Assembly: GCA_001557505.1 (NCBI GenBank)
Contig: LSAX01000005.1
Coordinates: 1,612,001-1,676,000 of the forward strand
Direction: 5' to 3'
From: Reticulascus tulasneorum
Lineage: Eukaryota; Ascomycota; Sordariomycetes; Glomerellales; Reticulascaceae
Length of the DNA: 64,000 nucleotides
Shown: piece by piece, positions 52,669-64,000 of the stretch
How positions within the stretch are numbered: position 1 is the stretch's first letter
Layout of the letters: the number at the start of each line of letters is the position of its first letter
Made by a program: the position numbers and the translations under genes
Notes under the pieces: model-generated
What the model saw: only the letters and a program-made list of their open reading frames with translations
What the model was told of the DNA's origin: nothing
The model's database searches: none

Positions 52669-54611
52669 CTAGGGGTTCGATGCGCCGACGGCTAGCTCCC
52701 ACCATGCTCGCATCAACGCTATTCCACCGTTCTGGGTCTCCGGTGTCCGGCCGCGTCCCCGATCGTTCGGGTCACCATTGACAGATCCCTCTTGCCGCCT
52801 GCGAACGACGCGTTGCGCCGCATGTTTGCTCGCCCGGCCGAGCACTTTTTGTCCTGGTACTTGTAGTGGCGAATCCTTGGTCACCTTTCTTTGGGCTTCT
52901 CCGTTTGGTGCCCAAATTTCATCGGGGTTCCCCTCCGACCAAATCCCGTCATGGGGTATACCGTAGTTTCGATAGTCCGTCGCATTCGGTGCGTTGTGTG
53001 GGACGCCGTCCGTTTCCATTGTCGCCATCGCCCCGTGAAAGATGCCTGCTCCCCACCAGGCCCCGAAGCGGCCACGGGCGTCGCGAGTCATCAACGCTGC
53101 TTTCGCATTATGCGCCACCCAGCCCGAATATGCTTGACATGCGGCGTCGTGTGCCGTCTTGATTTGCTGGTAGCTCCGAGCATCCAGGGACATACCACGC
53201 TCGAGGTCCACGGGTTCAATAGGGGCACAGAAGGCTACAAAGTGGTGGAAGAATATGCCCTTGAAAGTTTGACCGTCCTGCGAACAAGTCGCGCTAGCGT
53301 CGCACCCTTCTTCCAAGATGCCGCCACGGCCGAGTCCACGCCATGGCGGTAGATTGCCCGGCTTGAGGTCCGAAAGCTTGTCCAACGGCCTGTTATGCTG
53401 CAAATCCCACCCTGTCGCTTTGATGACGGCTTGGATCAAGCCATGGCCATCTTCAAGATATGAGGCACTTCCCGTCGCCGTCCACAGCCCTCGCTGGCCA
53501 CTCAAGAGAACGCCCTGGTTGTACGTAAAGACGGCCTCGCTCCGTATATCGCATTTCGTATTTCCCAATTTTGATCGATCGACGTGATACCCATCCACGA
53601 AGAGATCTTGCCAGTTGGTCATGTTGACGTCTATCAACCACTTGTAGCCTTCGATTGCTGCTGCAAGGTACCTTGGCTCCCTCGTTGATTCGAGGCGATT
53701 CTCGGAGCCCATCCAAGGGTTCGTGTTGTTGTCACCCGGAAAGTACAGGTACATAGATACAGAGGCGGCAATCCAGAGTTCGTTGGTGATGGCGTTCTTG
53801 TACGGCTCCAACCTTGGGTTCCAGTTCATACCGCCATCGCACAGCCTTGTATCCCAACCATTGGCAGCCAGTTCCCAGAATAGCCGTGCGCGGTGCGCAA
53901 ATGAGGGCATCCACACATGTCCATGCCAAGGTTGCTTCCGCAAAGCACCGCCTATATCCAAGTTCACGATATCATCCAAGGCGTCCTGGGGGTAGTGTAC
54001 GTCGGAGTGGATTTTCACAAAATTGATCGCATCGACCCAGCCCAAAACCACCCACAATATGTCGTCGAAGGCCTGGATATTTAGTTAGAGCGATGTGGAT
54101 CTGTAACAAAGGGCCGAGCGGGGTATACCTGAAGTCGGATTGAGACATCGTCTTGGCCGAAGTATGAGCCGACGATTTGCGAAAAGAAAGAGTCGACTAG
54201 GTTTTCCTTTTCTCTCCAGTTCGTCTTGTTATCAAAGTCGAGAATGCCCAATGCTTGCGATAGGGATGTAAGCACGCCGGATAGGGTCGTCTCCATGACC
54301 GCAGCCGTCCAGTCAATGGCCAAGGGCCACGTGCCTTGCCCGGGTCTAAAGAATTCATTCTGCATAACCGTAAGAGCTTCAAAGGCTCTCTCTAGTGCTT
54401 CGGTATCTGGCTTCGCGGCGCTCGTAGGGGGTTGGTACGCAAGGGGTCTCTTCAGAAACGTCGTTGGTTGTTCGGCCGCACATTCTCGTGGGCTGTCAGA
54501 TTCGGGGTAGAAGATGGGGCAATAGGTCTTTCCTGCAGCAGAGGCTCTGGTCGAAGCAAAGACGGAGGTTGCAATGCAAGCATGCGCTAGGAGGTATAGA
54601 AGTCTCGCCAT
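52669..54611 (-). CDS. secreted GH76 family alpha-1,6-mannanase-like enzyme
   Basis: Glycoside hydrolase family 76, which cleaves or transglycosylates alpha-1,6-mannose chains in fungal cell walls (Dfg5/Dcw1 relatives). Exons (minus): 54611-54129 and 54072-52669 (56-nt intron), giving 628 residues. Signal peptide at residues 1-25 (MARLLYLLAHACIATSVFASTRA). The catalytic Asp pair is D164-D165 in AFDDILWVVLGWVDA. Other family phrases are CDGGMNWNPRLEPYKNAITNELWIAAS and FTYNQGVLLSG. A region of about 100 residues after the catalytic core lacks a hydrophobic GPI tail, so it is probably a soluble secreted enzyme rather than an anchored Dfg5-type protein. The ATG at 54611 is chosen because it opens the signal peptide. 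Confidence 0.92.
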
Positions 54612-56166
54612 GTTGTCGGGACGAATTGGGGATGTATCGGCGAGGCGTAGGGAGATTGAAGAGGACAATAGAGCAAGATGCTCGGAGCAATACACTTCAT
54701 CGACAGTACTCTGCCATGTTAGAAGTGCTCTCCAGCAGAGGCGCAAACCTTGTATAATACAACCAAGCAGGACACAAGAATCGGGAAGTCAGATTGACCA
54801 GGAGGATGAAAGAAGACCGCAATGGGTTGACTCGGCTGAAGGAAAATATCTGGAGGTCGGAAGGATGATGGTGTCGTCGATAGCTGGCCGTGTGCTGCAG
54901 CTGGAGTGAGCAAATAGAAGACGAGCGACAGTGAGGGGTCCTCCCCCCCAATTCGCGGAACGTGGCGCCCCCGCTTATGCAAAGGCGGGGAGGATTGGCA
55001 CTGTGAGGCGCCAAGTCCCAGCGGTCTGTTACCGCGAACTCAGGAGTCCTTGTCGCAATATGGTCTGCGTGACCACTTTCCGGCTTTGGGGTGTTGTGCT
55101 CGTAGATCTGGTGACAAGTTTTGCCTGGGAGGGTGGGTAGCTAGATCTGACCCTCACCAAAGACGAGATGCATCCTCTTGATCTGCCTGACTCGGTTGCC
55201 GACTTTGGCAGCCTGTCGGCGAAATGTACCAGGCTGATGGTAAAATCTGTTAATACGCCGGGCTTGCACCCATCATCTCTCTTGTGATTGTTGGTAGGAT
55301 ATATTGAATAGAAGTCAAGTACAGGTTATTCAAGATGATAATAGTATTTAACCTGGTCTCCATACATTACTGACTGCAAGGCAGGGTCCCCTTTGGAGGA
55401 GTATACTTGTAAGTCAACTTAATCACACACATCCGCGACGAGAAATTACAAAACAACTGAGAATTCAAAACGGAACTCGATCTGAGCGGGAGCATTTGGT
55501 GCAATGCAGATCTAGTTTCAATAAATACGTATTTCCGAACTGGACGTTCACGTATTTAGCTCCAGACCCTGAACCCCAAGAATCAAAACTTTAATTATTT
55601 GTAGGCTTACCGAATGAGACCGAGCTCACTCACCTTCCTCACTTAAGCTGTCGAAAAACATAGGAAAATCCTGAATAACAGGAAAAATATTCTCAAATCC
55701 AAAAGATGTTTATAAAAACATACTGGATTATTGCGTATTCTCTCTGTGACTTCAATGAATAACATTCCTTTGGCAGCAGCGTAGAACTAGCTACCTCAGC
55801 TGTTGGTTGAGTTTGAAAAGGTTCGCCCGGGGCCAACCAGCCCACCACTGTCGACACCCCCCATTTGTTTACAGCCCCGAAAGTAAACAAACCATCCCTG
55901 CCCCTCGAGACGTCTTTCTTCTCCAACGTTCGCCCATGCTCAACACCACTCCAAAGCTCTTGACTTACAAGTGCCATTGCACGCGCATGCTGGCCCTTCC
56001 AACCTCATAATTGCCCATATCGACTTTTGCAGTCTTACCAACAGCCCATCCTCCAAGCTTTGGTCACCGACGCGTCTTCACGGCCTTGGTGCACCACCAT
56101 CCTAGCCCAACATCTCGTCGACTCTCAAGCTCCATCACCGCGTCCAACGCGTGACAGAAGCCAGCC
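54612..56166. promoter_or_regulatory. 1.55-kb divergent promoter region
   Basis: Between the GH76 gene (-) and the spindle-pole gene (+). Includes an AT-rich stretch at about 55430-55760; no gene seen. Confidence 0.4.
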
Positions 56167-59100
56167 ATGGAGTCCGACGTAGCTACCAACCGATATCGTT
56201 CTCGCATTCTTAGAGAAATGAATGCCAACCGCGACAACCCCTTCAACTCTCCTCCCTCCTCCACTGGCTCCCACGGCACAGTCAGCCCGACCATGTCCTC
56301 CGTCTTCTCGGACCCTGATGGAGAATCGACGCGGAAGCTCAATGAAGAGATAGCCCGCGTCACCGCACCGAGAGAAGCAAAGTTTCAGGTCAATTGGGAG
56401 GCTGCCCACCGCAAATGGCCTGAATTTTATGGCATGCCCAAGAAGAACGGCAGCAAGACCGCCGACGCGATTGAGTCCAAGGAGAACTTTCCACCTAGGC
56501 ATATGTCAAGGGTTTTCGACGATTCGACCCAGGATACCTGGTTGGGTTCCAAGCGGACCCGCGCCGAGATGCAACCTCGCGTTGACAACGAGTCTGATAT
56601 GTCTTCGACCTTCACCAAGTCACCATCTCGATTTGAAATGAAGCCCGAGAGCTCCCGCTACGCCCATCAGCCACGGGCTCGGAGCCCTCTCTCACGAGCG
56701 CACACCAGGAACCGTTCCAGCCAACAACACCAGTCTGAACGCCGCGCCTCCCTGCACGACAAGGTCAACCACATCCGAAAACCGCAAACATCACCCTCCT
56801 TGGCTCCCGCGACGGACGCCGCGACGCCAAATCAACGAGCTTTGAAGAACAGCAACTTGAAGAAGCCTTCGCCAGTCAACCTTAACACTATTCGAAAGTC
56901 ATTCCCTTCGCCTGCTGCCACTGATAGCCCTGCACAGAATGGCGCTACCGGTAGATCATTCTTTATGCCTGACATCTCTCACCTGAACGACTTCGTGTCT
57001 GGGACTCTTCGATTCAATGGTGCCATGAAGAATGGCGTACCAGTATTTGTCAAGAATGGTAGCGTACGTGATCGTGCCGACCATCAGCCACCCCACGATC
57101 ATGCCGAGGTTGATGCTATAGCTGTCCCGCATGACGAGGAAAAGATATTTGTATCCATGGATATGATCCGGGAAGAGATCTGTACCCTCCAGGAGCACGA
57201 CGACCTAGTTCAGAAGTACGCGGACGATCTGCAGCATGAAGTGAATCATCTCCAGTCGGAGGTTAAGCGCCTCAAGTCTCGAAAATCCATCGATAGTGCG
57301 TTGGGTTCTCGCACCGGCTCCGAACCAGATACAGCTGCCAATGAGCAGCTAATCACGGAGAAGCTCAGTAAGTATCCTCCCAAACTCGTCCGCGCTCAGA
57401 GGCTTACACCATCATTTAGAACTAGAATCGCTAGTAGCATCGCTACAGTCCCGCCTTGACCAGGCTTCCAGAAAGATCAGCATTACTGAAGTGGAGACCA
57501 ACACCTTGTCTACAGAACGGGACCGAGCCATGACCAAGCTCCAGGAGGCTTGCGAAAATATTGGCGAATTGATGGACAAGCTCGATCACCGAGAGAAGGA
57601 GCTGACCAACACGCAAAGGAAGCTGGATGCCACTCTTCAGATGCGTGGTGATAATGACACTCTGCGTAACGATTTTGTCAACCTGAAGCACGAGAACGAA
57701 GCCCTGCAGTTGGAGAACAAGTCTCTACGCGCAGACAACCACACTCTTCGCCAAGAGCAGCAGACCCTGCAGCAAGAAGTCGAGTCTCTGCGCTCCGACA
57801 ACAACTCTCTGCGTCGCGAGCAAGAATCTCTCATTAGTGAAAACAGGTCATTGCGGTCGAATGCAAGGACGCTCATGACCGAAAATGAGGAGCTGCGGCA
57901 GAACGCCAATACGGCGCAGCAGGAACTCGATGCTGCCCGGGAGGAGATGGACAATCTCCAGCAGGATATCCAGGCTCTCGAACAAGAAAAAGTGACTCTG
58001 AAAGAGGATAACGATAGTCTCGTCCGCCACAATGAGAAATACTTTGACGAGAACAAGCTGATCCGTCGAGAAAACTCTGGCTTCGAACGAAGCATCCATG
58101 ACCTGCACGACGAAAACATGCGCCTCAAGGAAGAGGTTGATTTCCTCAAAGGGCAGCTAGATCACTGCCGCCCCATCGGCAAGGATGACGATCTCTCGGG
58201 ACGTTTTAGCAGAAACGAGGAGGAAGAGGGCATGACCTCGGCGTTCTTTGTTCCTGATATTACTATTGATAACAACGAAGGCTCAGGCGCCCTGGATGTA
58301 ACCTCTCAAAGTAACAGGGCCCCTGCCGACATGGCGACCCAAAGCAACAAGTTTTCTGGGATTCTCGAAACCATCGAACACACCGATCACAGTCTGAACG
58401 AACTTGACAATACCTTCCAGAGCCAGGGAAGCTTACGTGCCCCTGCACCTCCCAGCAAGACGAAGAAGAGCGCAGCAGCCAACCAGGGACAAAAAGTGGC
58501 TTTCTCTGTTCCTGGAGGTTCCTCGCACGGCGACAGGGTAGCTTCGAATGCTGCCAATCAAGGGAGTAAGAGACGCAATGCGTCCCATACAACGCATACG
58601 ACGCATCGCAGCTCGTTTAAGGGAGGCTCCATCCCGGATCTTGATCCGTTCCGCAGCGACCAGGAAACCACCGGCGTGCAGTCAGTAGAGACCACCCAGA
58701 ATCACTCCATGACACTGGATAAGAAGGTCAAGGGCCGGATGGAGACCTCCATGAGAACCGATCAGATGAATAAGAAGTCCGGCAACATGACACGAGAAAC
58801 TACCACTCAGAGTTACAAGGCGAACTCTATGAAGTCGTCCATGAAACCCTCTCTCAACAAGTCTGTCACCATCGACCTTACCACTCGAAGTCGTCGAGAT
58901 GGCACGACAAGAGAGACTACGAGAGAACTGAGAGACACCTGCCCCGCTCTATCTCCTGATGCCCGCCGTGTCCTGGATGGTCTATGTGAGCACAGCTGCA
59001 AGAACTGTGTCGTATGCAGCCGAATCGCCTCCCACCGCGGTGCAGTGACCTCGACAGACGTGGCCGAGGGAAAGAAACGAGTTAAGGTCCCGAGACCCAT

Positions 59101-59506
59101 TCCCGTCACAGATCAACTGCGGGACCGCGCCGAGTACACGGAGGAGCCCACGATGCGACCATCGCAGCCTCCAGGGCATGCCTTGGCAATGGTAATCAAA
59201 GGTCTTGAGGATGAGGCGGCGCACATGAAGATGGATCTTGCGAGAATCCAAGCGCGGTACAGCGACCTCAACTCGTCTCTCGGTCGACGAGAGCGAAAGG
59301 AGTTGGCATCGGAGATTAAGCATGTTCTCAAGCGACTCGAGGTCAAGAACGACCAGATTTACGCTCTGTACGATGTCTTGGAGGGCCAGAAGCAATGTGG
59401 ACAGGCAATGTCGGAGGATGAGCTTGAGATGACGATCTTCAGCATCACCGGCATGAGTGTTAAGGACGTCAGTGAACAGCTGACATGGGATGGTATCCGT
59501 GCATGA
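56167..59506 (+). CDS. Ppc89/Cep57-like spindle-pole-body scaffold
   Basis: Exons: 56167-57367 and 57420-59506 (52-nt intron), giving 1095 residues. Residues 1-260 are disordered, then FFMPDISHLNDFVSGTLRF. A long coiled coil runs from about residue 340 to 680, with very regular heptads (LENKSLRADNHTLRQEQ and LRSDNNSLRREQES). Near residue 940 a Cys cluster (CEHSCKNCVVC) precedes the C-terminal block GHALAMVIKGLEDEAAHMK...RYSDLNSSLGRRERKELASEIKHVLKRLEVKNDQIYALYDVLEGQ. I recognise that block as the Cep57 microtubule-binding-type domain found in fission-yeast Ppc89. A role at spindle pole bodies or other microtubule-organising centres is the best inference. Cut12-type scaffolds share the phrase near residue 270, so that alternative remains. 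Confidence 0.75.
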
Positions 59507-60185
59507 GAGAAACATCTTTGAGTTTGGCACATGTACAAGTATGAAGGAAAAATTGATTTGGAGCAAAGGGTTATTGGCGTTCAAGCTGGGAGGTTTTGAT
59601 TTCTGTCATGGTTCGTTGGAGTATCCCATGCTACAGGGGACATGTCCGGCTTAATGCATTGTTGGGCGTTGAAAAGGACCGTTTGGTACTTTGCAGAGTG
59701 TCGTCACCGTGTACATAGCATGTAGAGGTTCTGGTAACTATGAGCCCGTTCATGGGCCTTCAATGATTATGATGCATTACGGATATTGCAAAACGGTCCT
59801 GTCTCTGTGTGAGCGCGGGAGTCACTTTTGAAGTGGTTTAGACCACTGTCCATTTCAATGCTTTAAAGCTGAACGAGTCACGATCCAATTATCTATCAGT
59901 GACTGGAAGACTGTAGTTACTCGAGGACATGAACCACTTACCAGCCTGTAGTGTATTTTGTATAACATACATGAGGCTCAAGCAGGCGGGACGGAAAAAC
60001 AGAAAGCCCTAAAGGCCTGTGGCTGCATTTTGAACCCCACTACCTCACCAACCAAATTCCAAGCAGAGACACACCACCCAAGCTTTCCAGGCTCCAAGCT
60101 GCTTCCCACCCATATCACACCGCACTTACAGCCCCTTCTCCTTTTCCCTTCCCAATCCAAAGCTGCGAATACCCACAGCCCCAAA
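59507..60185. other. intergenic region
   Basis: 3' flank of the spindle-pole gene and promoter of the Y14 gene, both on +. Pyrimidine-rich (CTTCTCCTTTTCCCTTCCC) about 30-55 nt before the Y14 start. No gene seen. Confidence 0.4.
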
Positions 60186-60740
60186 ATGGCCGACGTAGAA
60201 ATGGACGTCGACGAGCCCTCGCAGGCCGTCCCAGCGCGCAACGAAGAGGAGATGCAGACGCAGGGCCGCGCCACGGCCGTCCGCTCCATCGAGGGCTGGA
60301 TCGTGATGGTGACCAACGTGCACGAGGAGGCGGACGAGGAGGCCATCCTGGATATGTTCCGCGAGTACGGTGAGATCAAGAACCTGCATCTGAACTTGGA
60401 TCGGAGGAGCGGCTACGTCAAGGTACGATCCCAGAGTCCCCTTGCTCGGAGCAATCTCGTTTCCCCCCCCTTTCTGTAGTGAGCTGACGGTGGAGTGTGA
60501 CAATAGGGCTACGCCTTGATCGAGTACACAACGCTCCAGGAAGCCCGCGCCGCCATCAACGGCGCGAACCAGACGAAGCTGCTGGACCAGACCATCAATG
60601 TCGACTTTGCGTTCGTGCGGCCCCCGCCCGGCAAGGGGGGAAACCGCGGTGGGCGCGGCGGGGGCGGGAGGGGACGGGGACGCAGTCGGAGCAAGAGCCC
60701 GGAGAAGCTCGCTGAGCCCAAAGAGGATGTCATCGAGTGA
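60186..60740 (+). CDS. rbm8: Y14/RBM8 exon-junction-complex RNA-binding protein
   Basis: Core exon-junction-complex subunit that pairs with Mago and marks spliced mRNA. Exons: 60186-60422 and 60507-60740 (84-nt intron), giving 156 residues. Residues about 30-115 hold one RRM with the Y14-specific start [23 protein letters not shown] motif GYVKGYALIEY and [14 protein letters not shown], and the post-[18 protein letters not shown]. The C-terminus is Gly/Arg/Ser-rich ([17 protein letters not shown]), followed by an acidic tail. The presence of an EJC subunit fits an intron-rich filamentous ascomycete rather than a budding yeast. Confidence 0.95.
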
Positions 60741-61470
60741 GAGGGATCCTTCAAAAAGGGGGGGCGCTTGGGCTGCCAAAGACGCAAGGAAAGGGGGAAA
60801 GAAAGCAAAACAAACCCCCAACCCCCAAATATGTTAAAATGGAAGGCCAATTTCGCCGATGTGTCGATCAGCTGTCACCAGGGATCGAGGACATGTCGGC
60901 ACGTGAGCGTTTGGTCTTGCAGGTATGTTCAGGTGCCGTGGAAGCTCAAAAAGGGGGCCATGCTAATGGGTGTAGGTTAGGATGAATTGAGTCCAGATGG
61001 ACCTGGGAAGCTGCATCTTGTGAGAGTAGGGATGGGGCTGCCTGGACCTGCAACCGTTCCCGGGAAGAGAGGAGTCGGTTAGCGGTATTTTCACAGCAGG
61101 GCCATAAAAAGTTATTCTTTCCTGGATGCCCCAGTTCGTAGACTTCGAAATCCGCATTATTTTCACCCAAAGATTTTCACAGTTCTCGAAAAGCGGGACA
61201 AGAAGTACGATCATGAAATCGTCTCATTCTGTAGGAATACTCTAATAACCAATACGAATGGGCATATGCAAGCCCAAGTCTGTTTCTTTCCAAGGGAGGG
61301 CCTCCCATAACCCAAGCTTTTTCTAGGTCTTCCTCCGCGGCAATTGCCAGTTGTAATACGAACTCCTCGCAGTTGTAAATGCCTCCCAGTCACGCTATAA
61401 ACAGAGCGGTCAATTTCAAGCGGCCAGTACACTGTCTCCTTGTGGAAACTAATCATTCAATCTCCCATGC
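60741..61470. other. convergent 3' intergenic region
   Basis: 3' flanks of the Y14 gene (+) and the PhoD-like gene (-). Short open frames only; nothing recognisable. Confidence 0.4.
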
Positions 61471-64000
61471 CTATTCATACCCCTGCTCCCGTCCAGCAGG
61501 AGGAGCTGCTCTCACCTGTCCACTGCCTGGTGTAATCTGCTCCTCGGAAGCCGTGAGCGAGTGCTGCGAGTTCGGCGCGGGCTGTTTCTTTCTGAGACTC
61601 AGTAGCCGCTTGAACCCAGCCGGTGCGGGCTCCGGGAACGTGGCGCCCTCGTTGGCATCGTCCCAGAACAATCGCGGCACAAGCAACCTGTACGGGACCG
61701 TTATTCCCGCTGGGTCTTTCGGGTTGATCTCAACGTTGAGGCTGATGTCCAAGCCGCCTTCGAGGTTGACTTCGAAAGTCTTCGCCTTTTTCATTTGTTT
61801 CACTGAGAGGCCGGTAGGCGTGCGGTGGAAAGGCCTTATAACCGGAGGCGTCTCCTGCTCACTATGCGAGATGGCGCGTTCGTCGCCCATTGTGCGGGCT
61901 CGGGCTGGCGGCCGGGCTGAGAAGTAAGACTCGTCGCCCTCGTGGTATTCATCATGCGTGCCGCCTCCCCGGAGACTCATGCCTTGCGCTCGAGGCGGCG
62001 TTCGAGGATGTTCATAGTCGTCATAATCATCATCATCGTCTTCGCTCTGCTCGCCCCACTGGCCATTTATGCCACCGTCGTCGGGGCGACGGCCGCTTGG
62101 TTTGCGGCTGAACAGGTTTCGAGGATTAAAGTCGCTTCGCGTGAGTGACAGTGTTCGCGCCAGCTTGCCAGGCTGCTGAGGAGGCGCAGAATCAGACGAA
62201 TTGCGACGAGAAAAGCTGCGAAACAAGCCGCCCGAGACTGGCGGCCTTGGATCCTTCGGCTGGGGCGCATCTGGCCGAAACGTTGGACCCCTAGTCTTGG
62301 AGAGGCGACGCATGATACCCCCGCCAGGTCGTGTCGGAGGCGGGCTTGGGCTTCTATCGTAAGCCGACAACGGCGGAGTGGGTGGCGGGGTGTTTCCTGG
62401 CGCCCATTCGCGGATGGAACACCAGTTTCGATGAGGAAGAAGGTGCTTGTTGTTTCTGGGCTTGCCATCGACGCCGTGCTGGAACATGGGGATCATGTTC
62501 TCTTCCGTATATGCGTCGAAATGGTGGATCTTATTGCGCTTGTTCAGGACGTCTGCCAAGAGATCTGGTGGGGGCGTATTGACGATGGCCGAGGAGATGA
62601 CATTTGGCATGTACCGGAAATCTTTGTGCTTAGGCAAGCTCAGCTTGGGGTTGGCGTAGAACTGGCCAACGGCAGCCAGATGGACGTCGCCGCTTGTGAC
62701 TGTTAGCAAGAGTCTCGATGGGAGGTGCAAATGTACATACCTGAGGAATGTGACGCGAACCGACTTGTCAGCAGCCAAGTCTTGGAGGTCCTCGACTATG
62801 ATGCTCCTCTCCTTCTTGTGGTTTCTAGCCGTCCAGTGATCGTTCAAATCATCCAACACTTCGACACCACCATCAATGTGATTGAGCTTATTTCCAAGCA
62901 TTCCGAGCTTCCCTAGAGCTTTGACAGGGTCCATCAGTCTTGAGGTAAGGCTGGTGAGATGTTAGCATCCAAACCATTTCTAGGCGGTCACCTCAACTTA
63001 CATGTTTTCGAGCCATACTAATCTCGGATAAGCGATTGGGACACCAAGAAGGACGAGTAGGTGCTCCGTCTTGCCGGTCTTGATTTCAGCATACAGACGA
63101 TCCATGATCCTCCTCCACGTGGCGTCCCTGACCACGTCATACTCTGATCTCTCCGTGCGTCCATCCAGAGCAAGGAGAGCAACCTTCGAGCCCAGGAACA
63201 TGAACAAGCTACGACTGAGCTCGCCGATATAAGGCCCCGGGCCGGCGCCAAGCAGCCAGCTCGGTTCAGATACCTCCGTCTCCTCAGCGACGCTTTGCTG
63301 CTGGAAGAGCATGTAGTACTTGAAGGCTACCGCGCCCATGCCACGAAATACGGGCGAGTTCATGTCGTGGTGCGCGTACGAACCGTAACCATCCGATATA
63401 TCGTGATCATCCCACATGTTGACCATAGGAATCTGCGAGTTCGCAAATCCATACAAGCCCTGTGAGAACCACATACAGTACCGCTCGAGGTAGCACTTTT
63501 CGAGCTCATTCTGCATCGCTGGAGTAAAGGGGGCATTGTGCTTGTGGAGGGGATTCCGCATCATGAGCCAATCGTGGAACATCTTACTCTCATCCATGAG
63601 ACAATCGTTGTAGACCTGGTCTCCTCCCCCGAGCATGACGTGGAAAGGCTGCGTCTGGTGCGTGTTCAGGACATCTCGCCACATCGGGTCCGGGCCGCTG
63701 AACTCGTCAGGCACAACACTACTGCTGAAGCCGTTGCAGCTGTAGAACATGATGTTCATCGACTGCCCTCGAGCCGGAACCCAGAATCCCGTGGAAGGAC
63801 CACGATTGATGCGGTATGCGATCCGCTGCTGTTTGTCTCCCAACTCAACCTCGATGTTGAAACGCCAGAAGGTGTAGCCCCGTTCGGCATGCAGGCGGAA
63901 CCCGCGGACATCCTTGTACTTGGAGACTTTCTCGCCGTCTATCGCTATGCGCTTGCGACGACTGGCAAAGGAGCCAGGAAGATCGAGACCACCATCTGTC
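61471..64000 (-). CDS. PhoD-like metallophosphatase (5' end outside window)
   Basis: Binuclear-metal phosphatase of the fungal PhoD_2 type. Exons visible (minus): 64000-63002, 62950-62741, 62692-61471 (introns 51 and 48 nt), giving 809 residues; the N-terminus lies right of the window. Catalytic metal motifs: GGGDQVYND, NMWDDHDISDGYGSYAHHD and SGDVHLAAVGQF. The last GD-x-H is completed only after removing the 48-nt intron, which confirms that junction. After about residue 500 the protein becomes Pro/Ser-rich and basic (RRLSKTRG, SFSRRNSSD), with an acidic DDDDDYDDY run. It then resumes a folded piece with MKKAKTFEVNLEGGLDISLNVEI. Substrate unknown. Confidence 0.92.

Overview
The window is nuclear DNA of a filamentous ascomycete (Pezizomycotina, most likely a Sordariomycete). 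The evidence is the gene density of about one gene per 2.3 kb, genes on both strands without operons, and introns of mostly 48-84 nt with GTRNGT donors, CTAAC/CTGAC-like branch points and YAG acceptors. The protein families also fit: a DUF7025-type AAA ATPase, a DUF7707-like secreted protein, an exon-junction Y14 protein and a MELT-repeat Spc7. No virus, transposon, CRISPR array, tRNA or rRNA gene was recognised. I annotate 26 protein-coding genes. The two at the window edges, an ABC transporter on the left and a PhoD-like phosphatase on the right, are cut off.

Layout, left to right. 1-6.4 kb: the C-terminal part of an ABCC/MRP transporter, then a DUF7025-AAA ATPase; both are on +. 7.0-12.0 kb: atg6 (-) and the CENP-A chaperone gene scm3 (+) share a divergent promoter. 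12.7-19.0 kb: casein kinase 2 alpha (-), a DUF3807-like gene (-), a 137-residue conserved protein (-) and atg14 (+). 19.3-28.8 kb: an 834-residue membrane protein of unknown function (-), spc7 (-) and ribosomal protein rps11 (+). 29.4-38.5 kb: a twin-CX9C protein (+), a 58-residue cysteine-rich protein (-), an Ame1/CENP-U-like gene (-), an IQ-motif protein (-) and ypt35 (-). 40.8-51.9 kb: a DUF7707-like secreted protein (+), a choline/ethanolamine phosphotransferase (+), a short-chain dehydrogenase (-), a glutaminyl cyclase (+), a small mitochondrial-looking protein (-), swp1 (+) and a Q-rich protein (-). 52.7-64 kb: a GH76 mannanase-like enzyme (-), a Ppc89/Cep57-like spindle-pole protein (+), the Y14/RBM8 gene (+) and a PhoD-like phosphatase (-).

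Two functional themes recur. Three kinetochore genes (scm3, spc7, ame1-like) and a spindle-pole scaffold gene lie within 51 kb. Two subunits of the autophagy PI3-kinase complex I (atg6 and atg14) lie 9 kb apart, and a predicted PI3P-binding PX protein (ypt35) lies nearby. These are linkages, not operons. The most unusual single observation is at the 3' end of the AAA ATPase gene: an in-frame, non-repetitive 39-codon extension follows the UGA stop and encodes a helical tail resembling the end of related fungal proteins.

All exon boundaries are inferred from splice-site consensus and reading-frame continuity. No search was run, so family names rest on recognised motifs.
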